Shown here one piece after another: positions 7,681-19,500 of a DNA stretch of 42,413 nt. The notes below the pieces were generated by a model. That model saw only the letters and a program-made list of their open reading frames with translations. It did not search any database and had not been told where the DNA came from. A program made the translations under genes and the position numbers. This stretch comes from Sulfurimonas sp. (lineage in GTDB: Bacteria; Campylobacterota; Campylobacteria; Campylobacterales; Sulfurimonadaceae), in the NCBI GenBank assembly GCA_026996295.1, contig JALWLL010000065.1, forward strand, positions 1 through 42,413, given 5' to 3'. How positions within the stretch are numbered: the stretch's first letter is position 1; each line of letters starts with the position of its first letter.

Positions 7681-10230
7681 ATGGGATTTATTGAAGACTA
7701 TAAAGCACATGTTGCTGAGAGAGAGGCACTGGGTGTACCTCCTTTACCACTTTCAGCTGAGCAAACAGCAGAATTGATCGAGTTAATTAAAACAGATTGT
7801 ACAGATGAATTGTTGGAGCTGTTGACAAACCGCGTTTCTCCGGGTGTTGATGATGCAGCATATGTAAAAGCGGCATTTTTAAATGATGTGGCTTCAGAGA
7901 AGATAAGTGTTTCTTGTATCGCTCCTGAGCAGGCTGTTTCTATGCTAGGAATGATGCTTGGTGGATACAATGTAAAACCTTTGATCGATGCTTTAAGTTC
8001 AAGCAACGATAAAGTTGTTGCAGCAGCTATTGAAGCTCTTTCTCATACACTTCTTGTATATGATGCGTTTAATGATGTTGAAGAGTTACATAAAGCAGGT
8101 AACGCAGCTGCAACTGAAGTTATGACCTCATGGGCGAATGCTGATTGGTTTACTGCAAAACCTGAACTTGCTGAAAAAATTACTGTAACGGTATTTAAAG
8201 TAGATGGCGAGACCAATACTGATGATCTTTCACCTGCTTCTGAAGCGTTTACACGTTCAGATATTCCACTTCATGCAAACTCTATGCTTACAGCTAAGAT
8301 GGATGACCCAATCGGTACTATCAAAAAGTTAAAAGAAAAGGGTCACCCTGTTGCATATGTCGGTGATGTTGTAGGTACCGGTTCTTCTCGTAAATCTGGT
8401 ATAAACTCTGTTCAATGGCATATGGGTGAAGATATCCCGGGTGTTCCAAATAAACGCACAGGCGGTGTTGTTCTTGGTGGTATTATCGCTCCTATCTTCT
8501 TTGCAACTTCTGAAGATTCAGGCGCACTTCCATTAGAGCTTGATGTAAGCAAGATGGAGATGGGTGATGTTATTGATATTTACCCATATAAAGGTGAAGC
8601 TCATAAAAATGGTGAGTGTATAGCGACGTTTAAGCTTAATCCTAACACGATCACTGATGAAGTTCGTGCCGGTGGACGTATCCCGCTCATAATCGGTCGT
8701 GGTCTTACTTCTAAAGCTCGTTCAGTACTGGGTATGCCTGCTACTGATATCTTTTTAACAGCTGAGCAACCAGAAGATAGCGGCAAAGGGTTCACTTTAG
8801 CACAAAAAATGGTTGGTAAAGCATCTGGTTTAGAGGGTGTTCGTCCGGGTATGTATGTAGAGCCTGAGATGAGTACTGTTGGTTCTCAAGATACAACAGG
8901 TCCTATGACTCGTGATGAGATTAAAGAGCTTGCTGCACTTGGATTCAATGCCGATTTGGTCCTTCAGTCGTTTTGTCATACAGCGGCATATCCAAAACCG
9001 TCTGATGTAAAAATGCACCACACGCTTCCTGACTTTATCTCTAACCGTTCAGGTGTTGCTTTACGTCCGGGTGATGGGGTGATCCACTCTTGGTTAAACA
9101 GAATGGTACTTCCAGATACTGTCGGTACAGGTGCAGATAGCCATACACGTTTTCCAATAGGTATCTCTTTCCCTGGTGGTTCTGGAATCGTTGCATTTGC
9201 CGGTGTTACAGGTTCTATGCCTCTTACAATGCCAGAGTCTGTTCTTGTACGTTTTAAGGGTGAGATGCAACCGGGTATCACTCTTCGCGACCTTGTAAAT
9301 GCTATCCCGCATAAAGCGATCCAAGAGGGTCTTTTAACAGTTGAGAAAAAAGGTAAGAAAAATATTTTTGCCGGCCGTATTTTAGAGATCGAGGGTCTTC
9401 CTGATCTTAAAGTTGAGCAAGCATTTGAGCTTTCTGATGCTTCTGCTGAGCGTTCTGCTGCTGCTTGTACTGTTAAGTTAAATAAAGAGCCTGTAATTGA
9501 GTACTTAAAATCAAATGTTGTGCTTCTTCAGTCTATGATTGATGCTGGCTATGAAGATAATCGCACTATCGCTAGAAGAATTGAAAAAATGAATGAGTGG
9601 TTGGCAAACCCAACTCTTATGGAAGCAGATGCTGATGCTGAATATGCCGCTGTTCTTGAGATAGATCTCAATGAAGTAAAAGAGCCTATCTTAGCATGTC
9701 CTAACGATCCGGATGATGTTGCAACTTTAACAGAGGTTTTAGCTGATCCTAAACGTCCACATATTATCAACGAAGTATTTGTAGGTTCTTGTATGACAAA
9801 TATCGGTCACTACCGTGCGCTTGGTGAAGTTCTCAAAGGTGAGGGTGCTGTTCCAACTCGCTTATGGGTTTGTCCTCCGACTAAAATGGATGAGAAACAA
9901 CTTACAGAAGAGGGTTATTATGCTCTATTTGGTGCTGCAGGCGCTAGAACAGAGATCCCTGGATGTTCACTATGTATGGGTAACCAGGCACGTGTTGCTG
10001 ATAATGCAGTTGTTTTCTCAACATCTACTCGTAACTTTGACAATCGTTTGGGTAAAGGTGCTCAAGTTTATCTTGGTTCTGCTGAACTTGCGGCAGTGTG
10101 TGCAATGCTTGGATATTTACCGACAAAAGAGGAATATCTTAACATTGTTCCTAAGAAAATTGGTGGTAAAGAGGAAGATATCTATAAATATCTTAACTTC
10201 AACCTTATTCCAGAGTATAAACTGGGATAA
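7681..10230 (+). CDS. acnB: Aconitate hydratase B
   Basis: [4Fe-4S] enzyme isomerising citrate and isocitrate through cis-aconitate, in either direction of the TCA cycle. The 849-residue length and domain order fit AcnB: N-terminal HEAT-like domain (about 1-155), swivel domain with [17 protein letters not shown], then the Fe-S core. Cluster cysteines are C704 ([11 protein letters not shown]), C762 and C765 (CSLCMGN), matching C710/C769/C772 of E. coli AcnB. AcnB is also known to act as 2-methylisocitrate dehydratase and, as apoprotein, as an RNA-binding regulator. It is monocistronic between its own promoter and a hairpin terminator. Confidence 0.96.
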   Translation: MGFIEDYKAHVAEREALGVPPLPLSAEQTAELIELIKTDCTDELLELLTNRVSPGVDDAAYVKAAFLNDVASEKISVSCIAPEQAVSMLGMMLGGYNVKPLIDALSSSNDKVVAAAIEALSHTLLVYDAFNDVEELHKAGNAAATEVMTSWANADWFTAKPELAEKITVTVFKVDGETNTDDLSPASEAFTRSDIPLHANSMLTAKMDDPIGTIKKLKEKGHPVAYVGDVVGTGSSRKSGINSVQWHMGEDIPGVPNKRTGGVVLGGIIAPIFFATSEDSGALPLELDVSKMEMGDVIDIYPYKGEAHKNGECIATFKLNPNTITDEVRAGGRIPLIIGRGLTSKARSVLGMPATDIFLTAEQPEDSGKGFTLAQKMVGKASGLEGVRPGMYVEPEMSTVGSQDTTGPMTRDEIKELAALGFNADLVLQSFCHTAAYPKPSDVKMHHTLPDFISNRSGVALRPGDGVIHSWLNRMVLPDTVGTGADSHTRFPIGISFPGGSGIVAFAGVTGSMPLTMPESVLVRFKGEMQPGITLRDLVNAIPHKAIQEGLLTVEKKGKKNIFAGRILEIEGLPDLKVEQAFELSDASAERSAAACTVKLNKEPVIEYLKSNVVLLQSMIDAGYEDNRTIARRIEKMNEWLANPTLMEADADAEYAAVLEIDLNEVKEPILACPNDPDDVATLTEVLADPKRPHIINEVFVGSCMTNIGHYRALGEVLKGEGAVPTRLWVCPPTKMDEKQLTEEGYYALFGAAGARTEIPGCSLCMGNQARVADNAVVFSTSTRNFDNRLGKGAQVYLGSAELAAVCAMLGYLPTKEEYLNIVPKKIGGKEEDIYKYLNFNLIPEYKLG

Positions 10231-10238
10231 TCCTCCAT

Positions 10239-10264
10239 GTAAAAAAGGATTTTTCCTTTTTTAC
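10239..10264 (+). terminator. Terminator of acnB
   Basis: GTAAAAAAGGA (10239-10249) pairs perfectly with TCCTTTTTTAC (10254-10264) around a 4-nt loop, just after the acnB stop. The T run forms part of the right arm, a common bidirectional-looking form. Confidence 0.75.
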
Positions 10265-10345
10265 TCCTAAACTTCCATACGACCCCACTTTTTATAACAT
10301 TTTTAATTCTATTACGCTAGAATAACTTTAGCATGAGGAAGATTG

Positions 10346-12091
10346 ATGATAGAGTTAAAAGAGATTATACCTATAACAAACAAACTTTCACTTTTGTATA
10401 TTGATGAAGATTACAAAGTACTCTCTAGTGTTACCAAAGTTTTAAAGCAAGTTTTTTTAAGAGTAGATGATGCTGAAAATGCTACAGTCGGGCTCTCATA
10501 TGCCAAAATAAACAACTATGATCTGATTATTATAGACTCTGCTTCCAGTGTTATGAATGTCTATCAACTTCTCGATAATCTTCATCGTATCGATACATTT
10601 CAAAATATCATAGTTACGACAAAAGAGTTAAGCCAAAAAGATATCATAGATATATATAAACGCAATATCTCTTCTGTCATACAAAAGCCTTTTACCGCAT
10701 CGGAACTTTTGGATGAAATAGTCTCTATAGCTTCAAAGCTTTTACATGACAGGAACTATTTGGAGCCTGAACTTGAGAAGCTCAATCAGGATCTAATGTA
10801 TGAAAGAAAGCGTATAGGTCGCTTTATGGTCAATGAAAAAAAACTCAATGATAAAATCAAACTTTTTACACAAAATATACAAATAAACAGAAATATTCAT
10901 GAACTTACAAAACTACCAAGTAAATACGCTCTCAACAGTGCCATAGGCGATAATGTTCAATCTCTTATCTATATCAATATAGATCATTTTGATTTTATCA
11001 ACAATATTTACGGCATGGCCAAGGCAAACAAACTTCTTATTGAGTGTGCTAAAAGACTCGGTCTTTTTTTGCCAAAGAATGCTGAAGTGTTTCATATAAC
11101 GGCTGATGAATTTGTTATACTTTTGGATGATCCGGCAAAAGATCAGGATATACTTCTGGCAAGGCAGATACAGGCACTCTTCAAAGAAGCTCCCTTGGAG
11201 TTTGATACCTATTCTCACAGTGTAGTTTTCTCAATAGGTATAGACAGAGGAAAAGGCAAGCAGCTTTTTGTAAATGCAAAATATGCTTCCAAAGAGTCTA
11301 GATATTTTGGTGGAAACCAAATCACTATATACTCACCGATGTCCGAATATATGAAAGAGCAAAAAGAGAGTCTTTACTGGATTGAAATATTAAGAAAAGC
11401 TTTTGATGATGATAAAATTTTTACCTATTATCAACCCATTATCAACAATAGCGACTCCGGCATAAAGCACTATGAAGTGTTGTGCAGACTTATGGATGAT
11501 AACAACAAACTCGTTGATGCCAGTAAGTTTATCCACAGCGCGAGACTGGTTGGTTTGATAACACAAATAACAAGAACGGTCATAGATAAGTCTTTTAAGG
11601 TTTTTCAAGACAATGAGTATAATTTTTCACTCAATATAAGTATGCATGATCTGCATGAGTCCTATTTGGAAGCCTTTTTAGTATATAAATGTGAGAAGTA
11701 CAATATTGACCCAAACAGAGTATATTTGGAGATAGTTGAAGATATTATTTTCTCAAAATCACTTGAAATAGATGAACAGATAGGCTCCTTAAAAGAGAAA
11801 GGCTTTCATGTTGTCATAGATGATTTTGGTTCAGATAAATCTACTTACAACCGTATGTTTGACCTTGAAGCTGAGTTTATTAAAATAGATGGAAGTTTTA
11901 TTCGGGGGATTGCAAAAAATGAGGTCAATAAGATTATCGTTCAAAGTATTGTTGATTTTGCAAAAAAAAGCGGGATGAAAACCATTGCTGAGCATGTGGA
12001 AAATCCGCAAGACTATGATACGATTAAAGAGTTGGGGATAGAGTATTCACAAGGGTTCTTTTTGGGTAAACCCTCTTTAAAGCTTAAATAA
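10346..12091 (+). CDS. Receiver-GGDEF-EAL protein, likely c-di-GMP phosphodiesterase
   Basis: Three-domain signalling protein. The receiver domain (about 12-125) has acidic D20/E21, probable phosphoacceptor D64 (LIIIDS) and K114 (QKPF). A coiled linker leads to a GGDEF-fold domain (about 180-320) whose signature is TADEF, so cyclase activity is unlikely. The EAL domain (about 335-580) keeps most catalytic positions: EVL for EAL, LNIS, LEIVED, DDFG, KIDGSF, AEHVE and SQGFFLGKP. Loss of phosphodiesterase activity is therefore not expected. The ATG at 10346 is chosen over the TTG one codon earlier because GAGGAA (10335-10340) is well placed for it. No partner histidine kinase is adjacent. Its stop abuts that of convergent lolA. 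Confidence 0.88.
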   Translation: MIELKEIIPITNKLSLLYIDEDYKVLSSVTKVLKQVFLRVDDAENATVGLSYAKINNYDLIIIDSASSVMNVYQLLDNLHRIDTFQNIIVTTKELSQKDIIDIYKRNISSVIQKPFTASELLDEIVSIASKLLHDRNYLEPELEKLNQDLMYERKRIGRFMVNEKKLNDKIKLFTQNIQINRNIHELTKLPSKYALNSAIGDNVQSLIYINIDHFDFINNIYGMAKANKLLIECAKRLGLFLPKNAEVFHITADEFVILLDDPAKDQDILLARQIQALFKEAPLEFDTYSHSVVFSIGIDRGKGKQLFVNAKYASKESRYFGGNQITIYSPMSEYMKEQKESLYWIEILRKAFDDDKIFTYYQPIINNSDSGIKHYEVLCRLMDDNNKLVDASKFIHSARLVGLITQITRTVIDKSFKVFQDNEYNFSLNISMHDLHESYLEAFLVYKCEKYNIDPNRVYLEIVEDIIFSKSLEIDEQIGSLKEKGFHVVIDDFGSDKSTYNRMFDLEAEFIKIDGSFIRGIAKNEVNKIIVQSIVDFAKKSGMKTIAEHVENPQDYDTIKELGIEYSQGFFLGKPSLKLK

Positions 12092-12607
12092 TCAGTCTCT
12101 AATCACATCAAAATCTATAGGAATCTTTGGCATAAAAACTTCCGGGTCAATCACTTCATTTTGTTTTTGATGTGTAAAAACAATTTTTACATTATTCTCA
12201 AACTCATCCAAATAAGAGATACTCTCTATCATATCGTTTTTTGTAGTGATAATAAACTCTGAATCTTTGTAAAATGCTTTGTATGTTTCTTTGTCTATCT
12301 GTTTTGCATTTTTTATCATGTTGAAAAGATCAAAGTTTGATTCAAGTTTTCTTATGATGACCTGTTCAATTTCTGGCTCAATAACGGTTACATTAAAAGC
12401 ATTGATATAGATCTCTTTTTTTACAGGTGTATTATACTTCCAAAGTGCATTTTGCGGCTTTGAAGCTATGATATGTCCACTATAGCTCAAAACCTTCTTC
12501 TTTTCATCAGTAACACTTTGTGTAAAATCGGCTTCAAAAGAGTTGATAGAGTCAATATATGCAAATATTTGCGTAAATAATATCAGAAGTGTAAATATAT
12601 ATTTCAT
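12092..12607 (-). CDS. lolA: Outer-membrane lipoprotein carrier LolA
   Basis: Periplasmic chaperone carrying lipoproteins from the LolCDE transporter to the outer membrane. The 171-residue protein starts with a signal peptide ([16 protein letters not shown], cleavage likely near residue 16-17). The LolA opening follows: [26 protein letters not shown] and [19 protein letters not shown]. The fold-typical late strands end in [10 protein letters not shown]. It has a minus-strand TATAAT at 12633-12628 and an AAAGGAAA RBS. It is transcribed divergently from secA and lies near a LolC/E-like permease on the other strand, so Sec export and lipoprotein sorting genes cluster here. Confidence 0.88.
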   Translation of the reverse strand: MKYIFTLLILFTQIFAYIDSINSFEADFTQSVTDEKKKVLSYSGHIIASKPQNALWKYNTPVKKEIYINAFNVTVIEPEIEQVIIRKLESNFDLFNMIKNAKQIDKETYKAFYKDSEFIITTKNDMIESISYLDEFENNVKIVFTHQKQNEVIDPEVFMPKIPIDFDVIRD

Positions 12608-12627
12608 TTATTTTCCTTTGGGCGGAA

Positions 12628-12662
12628 ATTATAACAGAGGAAGCCTTTATATATTTTATAAT
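12628..12662. promoter_or_regulatory. Divergent lolA/secA promoters
   Basis: Plus-strand TATAAT at 12657-12662 would start secA transcription near 12669. Minus-strand TATAAT at 12633-12628 would serve lolA. A second plus-strand candidate, TATGAT, is at 12685-12690. The two promoters face apart within about 35 bp. Confidence 0.5.
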
Positions 12663-12688
12663 TTATGCAAATTATTATTTTTTGTATG

Positions 12689-12746
12689 ATAGAATGGCGC
12701 ATATTTCTTTGGTGCCCTATAGCTTCTATAATCGGTGCCATTCTAT
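12689..12746 (+). promoter_or_regulatory. Inverted repeat in the secA leader next to the RBS
   Basis: ATAGAATGGC (12689-12698) is perfectly complementary to GCCATTCTAT (12737-12746). The right arm ends exactly at the AAGG Shine-Dalgarno (12747-12750) that serves the preferred ATG at 12757. If transcription starts from the TATAAT at 12657-12662, the mRNA could form a 10-bp stem beside the RBS. This would allow translational control of secA. The effect is inferred, not shown. Confidence 0.4.
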
Positions 12747-12756
12747 AAGGTTGAGA

Positions 12757-15339
12757 ATGCTACAAGCATTAATGGGTAAAATTTTTGGTACTACAAATGA
12801 TCGTGAGTTAAAAAAATATTATAAAAGAGTTAAAAAGATAAACGCTCTTGAGAGCAAATATGAGGCTTTAAGTGATGATGAGCTCAAAGCTTCATTTTTG
12901 GAATTAAAAGACAGTGTGTTAAATGAAGAAAAAACTTTAGATGAAGTTTTGGAAGACTCTTTTGCAATAACAAGAGAAGCCAGTAAGCGTGTGTTGGAGA
13001 TGAGACACTTTGATGTACAGCTTATAGGTGGTATGGTTCTGCATGAGGGCAGGATTGCAGAGATGAAAACAGGTGAGGGTAAAACACTCGTTGCAACACT
13101 TGCGATCGCACTCAATGCAATGACAGGCAAAGGTGTGCACCTAGTAACGGTAAATGACTACCTTGCAAAAAGAGATGCTACAGAGATGGGTGTTCTTTAT
13201 AACTTTTTAGGATTTTCCATAGGTACTGTTACAGACAACATGGAAGATATCCAGGCAAAAAAAGAAGCTTATGCTGCTGATATAACGTATGGAACAAACA
13301 ATGAGTTTGGTTTTGATTATCTAAGAGACAACATGAGTTACTCCGCTGAAAATATGGTGCAAAGAAACCATAACTTTGTTATCGTTGATGAAGTGGATTC
13401 CATCTTGATCGATGAGGCAAGAACTCCCCTTATTATTTCCGGTCCTACAAACAGAAAAATGCAAGACTATGCTGATGCAAACAGAATTGCTCTGCAGCTG
13501 ACAAAAGATGAGCATTTTACCGTAGATGAAAAAGATAAAGTGATCCTCATTACAGAAGAGGGAATTAGAAAAGCTGAAGAGCTTTTTGGTGTTGAGAACC
13601 TTTACTCACCTGAGAACTCTTCACTGCCACATGCACTTGATCAGGCGCTGAAAGCAAACTATCTTTTTGAGATAGATATAGACTATGTTGTGAATAATGG
13701 CGAGATTGTTATCGTTGATGAGTTTACGGGGCGCTTAAGTGAGGGGCGTCGTTTTTCTGAGGGTCTGCACCAGGCACTAGAAGCAAAAGAGGGTGTTGAG
13801 ATAAAAGAGGAAACGCAAACTTTAGCAGATATCACCTTCCAAAACTACTTTAGAATGTATGATAAGCTAGCGGGTATGACCGGTACTGCTCAAACAGAAG
13901 CAACAGAGTTCGCTCAGATCTATAACCTTGATGTTATCTCTATTCCTACCAATATCCCTATTGCGAGACAAGACCTCAATGATCTGATCTATAAAACAGA
14001 AGATGAGAAGTTTGTAGCAGTCGTAAACACTATAAAATCTCTTTCAAAAACGGGACAACCCGTACTTATAGGTACAGCCTCAATTGAAAAATCAGAAGCA
14101 CTACATGAGATACTTAAACGTGAAAAGATCCCACATACGGTTTTGAATGCAAAAAACCATGAGCAAGAGGGTGAGATTATTAAGCACGCGGGTGCCAAGG
14201 GTGCTGTTACCATTGCCACAAATATGGCAGGTCGTGGTGTTGACATAAAAGTGAGTGATGAAGTAAGAGAGCTTGGCGGGCTTTACATTATCGGAACCGA
14301 GAGACATGAAAACCGTCGTATAGATAATCAATTACGTGGACGTTCAGGTCGTCAGGGTGATCCGGGTACTACCCAGTTTTATCTTTCACTTGAAGATAAC
14401 CTTCTTCGTATTTTTGGAAGTGATAAGATCAAATCCATCATGGAGCGTCTTGGTGTTGAAGATGGTGAATATATAGAGTCAAAGATGGTTACTCGTGCAG
14501 TAGAAAAAGCTCAGAAAAAAGTTGAAAACATGCACTATGAAGGGCGTAAGCAGATTGTTGAGTATGATGATGTAGCCAATGAGCAAAGAAAGATCATTTA
14601 TAAATTTAGAAATCAACTCTTAGATAAAGAGTTTGATATCGGTGCTAAAATCGAGGAAAACAGAGCTGAGTATATAGAAAATCTGCTAAATAACTGTGAT
14701 ATTTTTGATGGTGGAGCTAAAGAAGACTTTAACATAAAGAAAGTATGTGAAGTACTTAAAGAGCAGATAAATCTTGATATTGATCCTCAAGAGTTGAATG
14801 GTCTTGAATATGAAGAGTTACTTGAGAAGTTAATAACAATCGTTAAAGATTCTTATGATGAAAAAATGAGTGTTGTTGAAGAAGAAGTACGTCATGAGAT
14901 CGAAAGAGAACTCTATCTTAAAGAGCTTGACAGTGCTTGGCGTGAGCATTTGTATGCTATGGATACAATGAAAACAGGTATCCGTTTACGTGCATACAAT
15001 CAAAAAGATCCTCTTGTTGAATATAAAAAAGAGAGTTTTAACCTTTTCTCTGAGCTTGTTAATGATATCAGATTTAACACCATCAGAACACTTCAGATTA
15101 TCCGTTTTCAAATGGAATCTCCGGAAGAGGAAGCTAGAAAAATGGCTGAACAAATGGAGATGCAAAGAAAACTTGATGAAGCAGCAATGAAATTAAACCA
15201 TGCAGATGATGATGACATCGATGAAGCAACACTTACAAAAAAAATAGCAAGAAATGACCCTTGTCCTTGTGGAAGTGGTAAAAAATACAAACAGTGTTGT
15301 GGAAAAAGTGGACCTAAAAAAGGTGTTTTTGCTTCTTGA
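12757..15339 (+). CDS. secA: Preprotein translocase ATPase SecA
   Basis: Motor of Sec-dependent export, acting at SecYEG. With the start chosen here it is 860 residues. The N-terminus [20 protein letters not shown] matches the family opening, and AAGG at 12747-12750 fits this ATG. A start 75 bp upstream is open but adds an atypical sequence. Walker A is MKTGEGKT (about 101-108), Walker [13 protein letters not shown] (about 209-220), with the helicase-like IATNMAGRG and [10 protein letters not shown] motifs in the second nucleotide-binding fold. The C-terminus carries the zinc/SecB-binding motif [13 protein letters not shown] (about 837-849). The TGA overlaps the TTG of the next gene. Confidence 0.96.
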   Translation: MLQALMGKIFGTTNDRELKKYYKRVKKINALESKYEALSDDELKASFLELKDSVLNEEKTLDEVLEDSFAITREASKRVLEMRHFDVQLIGGMVLHEGRIAEMKTGEGKTLVATLAIALNAMTGKGVHLVTVNDYLAKRDATEMGVLYNFLGFSIGTVTDNMEDIQAKKEAYAADITYGTNNEFGFDYLRDNMSYSAENMVQRNHNFVIVDEVDSILIDEARTPLIISGPTNRKMQDYADANRIALQLTKDEHFTVDEKDKVILITEEGIRKAEELFGVENLYSPENSSLPHALDQALKANYLFEIDIDYVVNNGEIVIVDEFTGRLSEGRRFSEGLHQALEAKEGVEIKEETQTLADITFQNYFRMYDKLAGMTGTAQTEATEFAQIYNLDVISIPTNIPIARQDLNDLIYKTEDEKFVAVVNTIKSLSKTGQPVLIGTASIEKSEALHEILKREKIPHTVLNAKNHEQEGEIIKHAGAKGAVTIATNMAGRGVDIKVSDEVRELGGLYIIGTERHENRRIDNQLRGRSGRQGDPGTTQFYLSLEDNLLRIFGSDKIKSIMERLGVEDGEYIESKMVTRAVEKAQKKVENMHYEGRKQIVEYDDVANEQRKIIYKFRNQLLDKEFDIGAKIEENRAEYIENLLNNCDIFDGGAKEDFNIKKVCEVLKEQINLDIDPQELNGLEYEELLEKLITIVKDSYDEKMSVVEEEVRHEIERELYLKELDSAWREHLYAMDTMKTGIRLRAYNQKDPLVEYKKESFNLFSELVNDIRFNTIRTLQIIRFQMESPEEEARKMAEQMEMQRKLDEAAMKLNHADDDDIDEATLTKKIARNDPCPCGSGKKYKQCCGKSGPKKGVFAS

Positions 15340-16538
15340 AACAGTCACTCGTACCTTATCTCGTAAAGCGCTTTTTGCGCTTTGATAATGAACAGCCTTT
15401 TATCTTTTTATCTGCTCTTTTAGCTTTTTTAGGAATCTCTTTGGGTGTTATGGTTCTCATAATAGCCATGGCACTTATGAATGGCTTTGATAAAGAGTTT
15501 AAGAAAAAACTGACAATTATGAACTACCCTTTAACAGTTATACCAAAGTTTTACGGTGCTGTAAATGATAATCTTCTTATAGACTTACAAACAAAATTTC
15601 CAGAGCTTCAATTTAGTCCATATGTGCAGTCTTCCGTTATGGCAAGAAGCGGTACTAAACTCGAAGGGGGTTATCTTTTTGGTGTAAATTTTGGGGATGA
15701 AGCCAAGGTGAACAGTATTGTTGCCAAGGCAATTGTGCATCATAATATTGGGAAGTTTGATGTGCTTGTAGGCAAATCGCTTAAAGATGAGTTCAATCTC
15801 TATGTAGATGATAAACTAATGTATATTTTTACTCATATTGAGCCGGGCGGACTCTCCGTTACTCCAAAGATAAAACGTTTTAAAATTAAAGGTTTTTTTG
15901 ATTCGGGTCTCTCAGCCTACGATAAAGCCTACAGTTATACAACTATTACCTCTTTACAAAAGGTACTCAATATACCTGCAAATCAGTATGACGGTATCCA
16001 TATCTACTCGGCAAATCCGGAAGCTGATATTCTCAAGATCAAAAAAGAACTGCCAATCAGTGTTACGGTAAAAGGGTGGTGGGAAGATAACGTCAATTTC
16101 TTCGCGGCTCTTGAGCTTGAAAAAGCTTCTTTATTTATTGTATTGATGCTTATTATTCTTATTGCTGCCATTAACATCATCTCCTCGCTTTTGATGACAG
16201 TTATGAACAGAAGAAGCGAAATAGCACTGCTGCTCTCCCTTGGTGCAACAACAGCTGAGATCAAAAAAGTATTTTTGTATTTGGGTATTGTGATCGGTAT
16301 CGGCGGCATCGCCGCAGGTATATTTTTTGGTATGAGTGGTCTTTGGATATTAAGTAACTTTGATATAGTCTCTCTTCCAAAAGATGTATATCCTACAACA
16401 ACCTTACCGCTTGATCTAAGTATGCAGGATTTCTTTTTGATTATTACGGGGGCTTTTCTTATTGTTATCGCTTCAGCATATTATCCTGCAAAAAAAGCGA
16501 GTGAAGTAGATATACTGACCGTTTTAAGAAACGAATAG
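15336..16538 (+). CDS. Lipoprotein-releasing permease LolC/LolE-like
   Basis: Inner-membrane subunit (400 aa) of the ABC transporter that extracts lipoproteins and hands them to LolA. The MacB/FtsX topology is evident: one N-terminal helix (about 25-48, [23 protein letters not shown]), a periplasmic domain (about 50-260), then three helices at about 262-285, 312-340 and 367-385. It opens with [15 protein letters not shown] and has the [17 protein letters not shown] element after TM2, as in LolC/E. It starts at TTG overlapping the secA TGA (TTGA), so it is coupled to secA. No LolD ATPase is in the window. LolC and LolE cannot be told apart from sequence alone. Confidence 0.82.
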   Translation: MKQSLVPYLVKRFLRFDNEQPFIFLSALLAFLGISLGVMVLIIAMALMNGFDKEFKKKLTIMNYPLTVIPKFYGAVNDNLLIDLQTKFPELQFSPYVQSSVMARSGTKLEGGYLFGVNFGDEAKVNSIVAKAIVHHNIGKFDVLVGKSLKDEFNLYVDDKLMYIFTHIEPGGLSVTPKIKRFKIKGFFDSGLSAYDKAYSYTTITSLQKVLNIPANQYDGIHIYSANPEADILKIKKELPISVTVKGWWEDNVNFFAALELEKASLFIVLMLIILIAAINIISSLLMTVMNRRSEIALLLSLGATTAEIKKVFLYLGIVIGIGGIAAGIFFGMSGLWILSNFDIVSLPKDVYPTTTLPLDLSMQDFFLIITGAFLIVIASAYYPAKKASEVDILTVLRNE

Positions 16539-16547
16539 TAAAGCTTT

Positions 16548-19500
16548 TTACTCACCTGTAATAAGGTGGTAAGGAAGCAAAAAGGTTCGTTTTATTATAT
16601 TGAGCGGAGCTACGATAATATCTTCTGCAAGCAATGACTCCACTTTAGGATCCTCCAGTGTTCCTGTGATCTTTAGCGTAGTTGAGACTGTATCATCACC
16701 GAGTAATATGTAGCCCACAACAGGTATTTTTGAGATACTGCTTCCCAGATCTGTTTTGAGGTTGAGCTGTAGATCGATTGTATTTGTGTTGAAGTTTGCA
16801 CTCCCCCGTCCGAGTATATCAAGCTCTTTTGAGTCTATAAATATATCTGAGATCTCAAACACATTGTTTTTAGCTTTAAAGTGCATATATGCATCTTTTA
16901 CAGCCATCCCATGCGTGTTATAGCCTGGAAGTGAAAAAGTCACTAAAGAAGGGATAGTGTTTACAAATGCCAAAATATTGTTTAAAACCTTGTAGTCAAG
17001 TATGATAGTATCTGTTACATAAAAAACACCTTCATACTCTTGAGTACTTCCTTGCATAGAAAATGCCAAGGAGCCGTTTTTGAACTTGGAAAGGGCAAAA
17101 AGATTTTCCATAAAAGTATCATTGAATTTATCTCCATGAAGATGGAAGGTGTCATTTTCCAGTTCAAACCCGGCACTTCCCTCTTTGTATCTTAATTGAG
17201 CCGTTGTGATGTTGTTGTAGTACTGCAGATCGATGGTATCAGAGATAATATGTCTGTTTTTGCTTACAAATATATAGCTGTTTTTTGCATTGAGAATAAT
17301 ATTTGGTTTTTTTGATTTAGAAGAGTTTGTCTCGTTTCTATCATTGAAAAATTTTACGACATCGTTAATATTTACTCCAACCTGATTTGCAGAGATATGA
17401 ATACTTTTGCTAATATTTACATCTATAGAGTTATTGACAGTAAGGTTTATGGTATCGCCATACGTCCCATTTATATGATACTCTTTGAGCGGTTCATCAT
17501 CTTCTACAAGAAAATGATAAGGATAAATGATATCAGCATCAAAATGGATCTGATCATTATATACATTTTTATAGAGTGTAAAATTACCCTCACTCAGATT
17601 GTAATCATTTAAAATCTTTGACTGCTTGGCTATTGTGTTTAAAGAGTTAAACTGTAGTTTCCATGAGTTGTCATTGAGTATATAATCTATATCGAACTCT
17701 TTAGAGTGAAGTGTTAGATTTTTATTTTTATATTGCATTTGCAGTGTTGTTTGGTTGATGTTTGAGAAGATCTCACCCAGGCTTTTATTTTGTATGTTTA
17801 GATTATTTAAATGAATAACGCTTGTGTCATTGTTAAAATCATAGACTCCGCTGAGATCTGTTTTAAGTATGTTGCCAATTTGCAATGCGCTTTGTTTTAT
17901 ATTGAGATGGTTGTTTTGTATGCTAAGCGTGCTTTTTGCAAGGATATATTCCATATTGTCTATTATAAATCGTGTGTCATTTTTTGAGGATATTATTACC
18001 TTTTTGTCATATACAAACTTTAAAGGAGCGTTTGTATCTGAAAGTTTGACACCGCTATGGGCAAACTTTAAAACATCAACATCAAGATCGATATGAAGAG
18101 GGTTTAGAAGAGCTTCTCCTGAAACATAGGCTGAACCCATCTTTTTTGCCTGAACATAAGTGATGGGGATCTCTGCTTTGAGTGTATCAAGATCAAACTT
18201 TACATCCATTGGATCAACACTAAGATCTATGGTTTTAAATTTCCAGTATGATTGATCAATTGAAATACGGTCATTTTCTTTGTCAATTCTATAGACTGCA
18301 TGCAAAGGTTTGTTGTGTGGCTCTAAGCGTAGATCGAGCTCTTTAAAGGAGATATCCTCAATGTTAAAGTCAATAACTCCTGTAGATTCTTTTGCGTCAA
18401 AGTTTACATTTACCACACTACTCATAATATCTTTATATTTTACATACATATCTTTTATAGCAACATCGTAGTTGTTGAGTACCACATAGGTGTTGTTTAT
18501 ATCAAGATTAAGTCCCAAGTAAGTAAAGTTAGCACTTTGTGTAAAAAAATCGCCTTTAGCTGTAACATCTATAGTTCTTAAGTTCACAAGAATCTGTAAG
18601 CTTGTATCAACACTTCCCGTATTTTGTACAAAGGGGAGGTTTATCTGATATGTACTAAGTAGGTGCAGAAGGTCTTTGTTGACAACACCTTTAAATAAAA
18701 GTTCTAAAGTTAAAAGTTCCTCTTTTTGAGTAAAATCAATTTTGAGCCAACTTTTGTCCAAATAAAAGTCGTATGTATATGCCTCTTTTGGATAAATAAA
18801 TAATATTCCGTTTTTAAACTCCAAGATTGTATATTTGGAGTGAATCGCATCAACATCTTTGTTGTAGATATAGTTAAGGTCATTGACGACTGCTTTGATG
18901 TATATGTTTTTGTATGCCTCATCCATCTTTTCATATTCCAGCCATCCATGAGCACTCTTGAGTGTTGCATTTGACATCTCAATGGCATCATATGCCCAGT
19001 ATTTAACAGCTTCATCAAGAGAGAAGAGGTTTATGATATGTTGTATATCTGTAATGTTTTTCAAAGACTCCAGTGTATAAAAAACTTTTTTTTGATTAAG
19101 GTAGGCATAGAGGTTAAGGGATGCATCATTATTGATATCTATATTGAGCGATGTTATGACTTCCGGATACTGAGTATTTATCAGTATGTTGCCACTGAGG
19201 GCAATATTTCGTTGAGTGTCTTTAAAGCTGTTTATATTGATGTTTAAAAAATCTACCTCATAAGATAGAGTGCTTTTGAGTGAAAACTCTGGCGATGATG
19301 CTATAAGATAACCTGATTCACCATTGGCATATCGAAAACTTCCGGATATGTCGTTAAAGATGATCTTATGTAGTGTTATACTTTCAAACCAATTATCAAA
19401 CAACACCATCTCTTTGAAGATCTTTTTAACTGTTTTATATTTTATAGGAGTATCTGTCTGGCTGTTTTTTTTGATAATATAGGTTTCTTCAACCGAGATA

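Noticed and set aside
9815-10270. Plus-strand 151-residue open frame near the acnB end
   Set aside because: It lies out of frame within acnB and has the composition of a shadow frame.
12682-12756. Upstream start for secA adding 25 residues
   Set aside because: The extension is unlike SecA N-termini, runs through the leader inverted repeat, and lacks an RBS; ATG 12757 has AAGG at the right distance.
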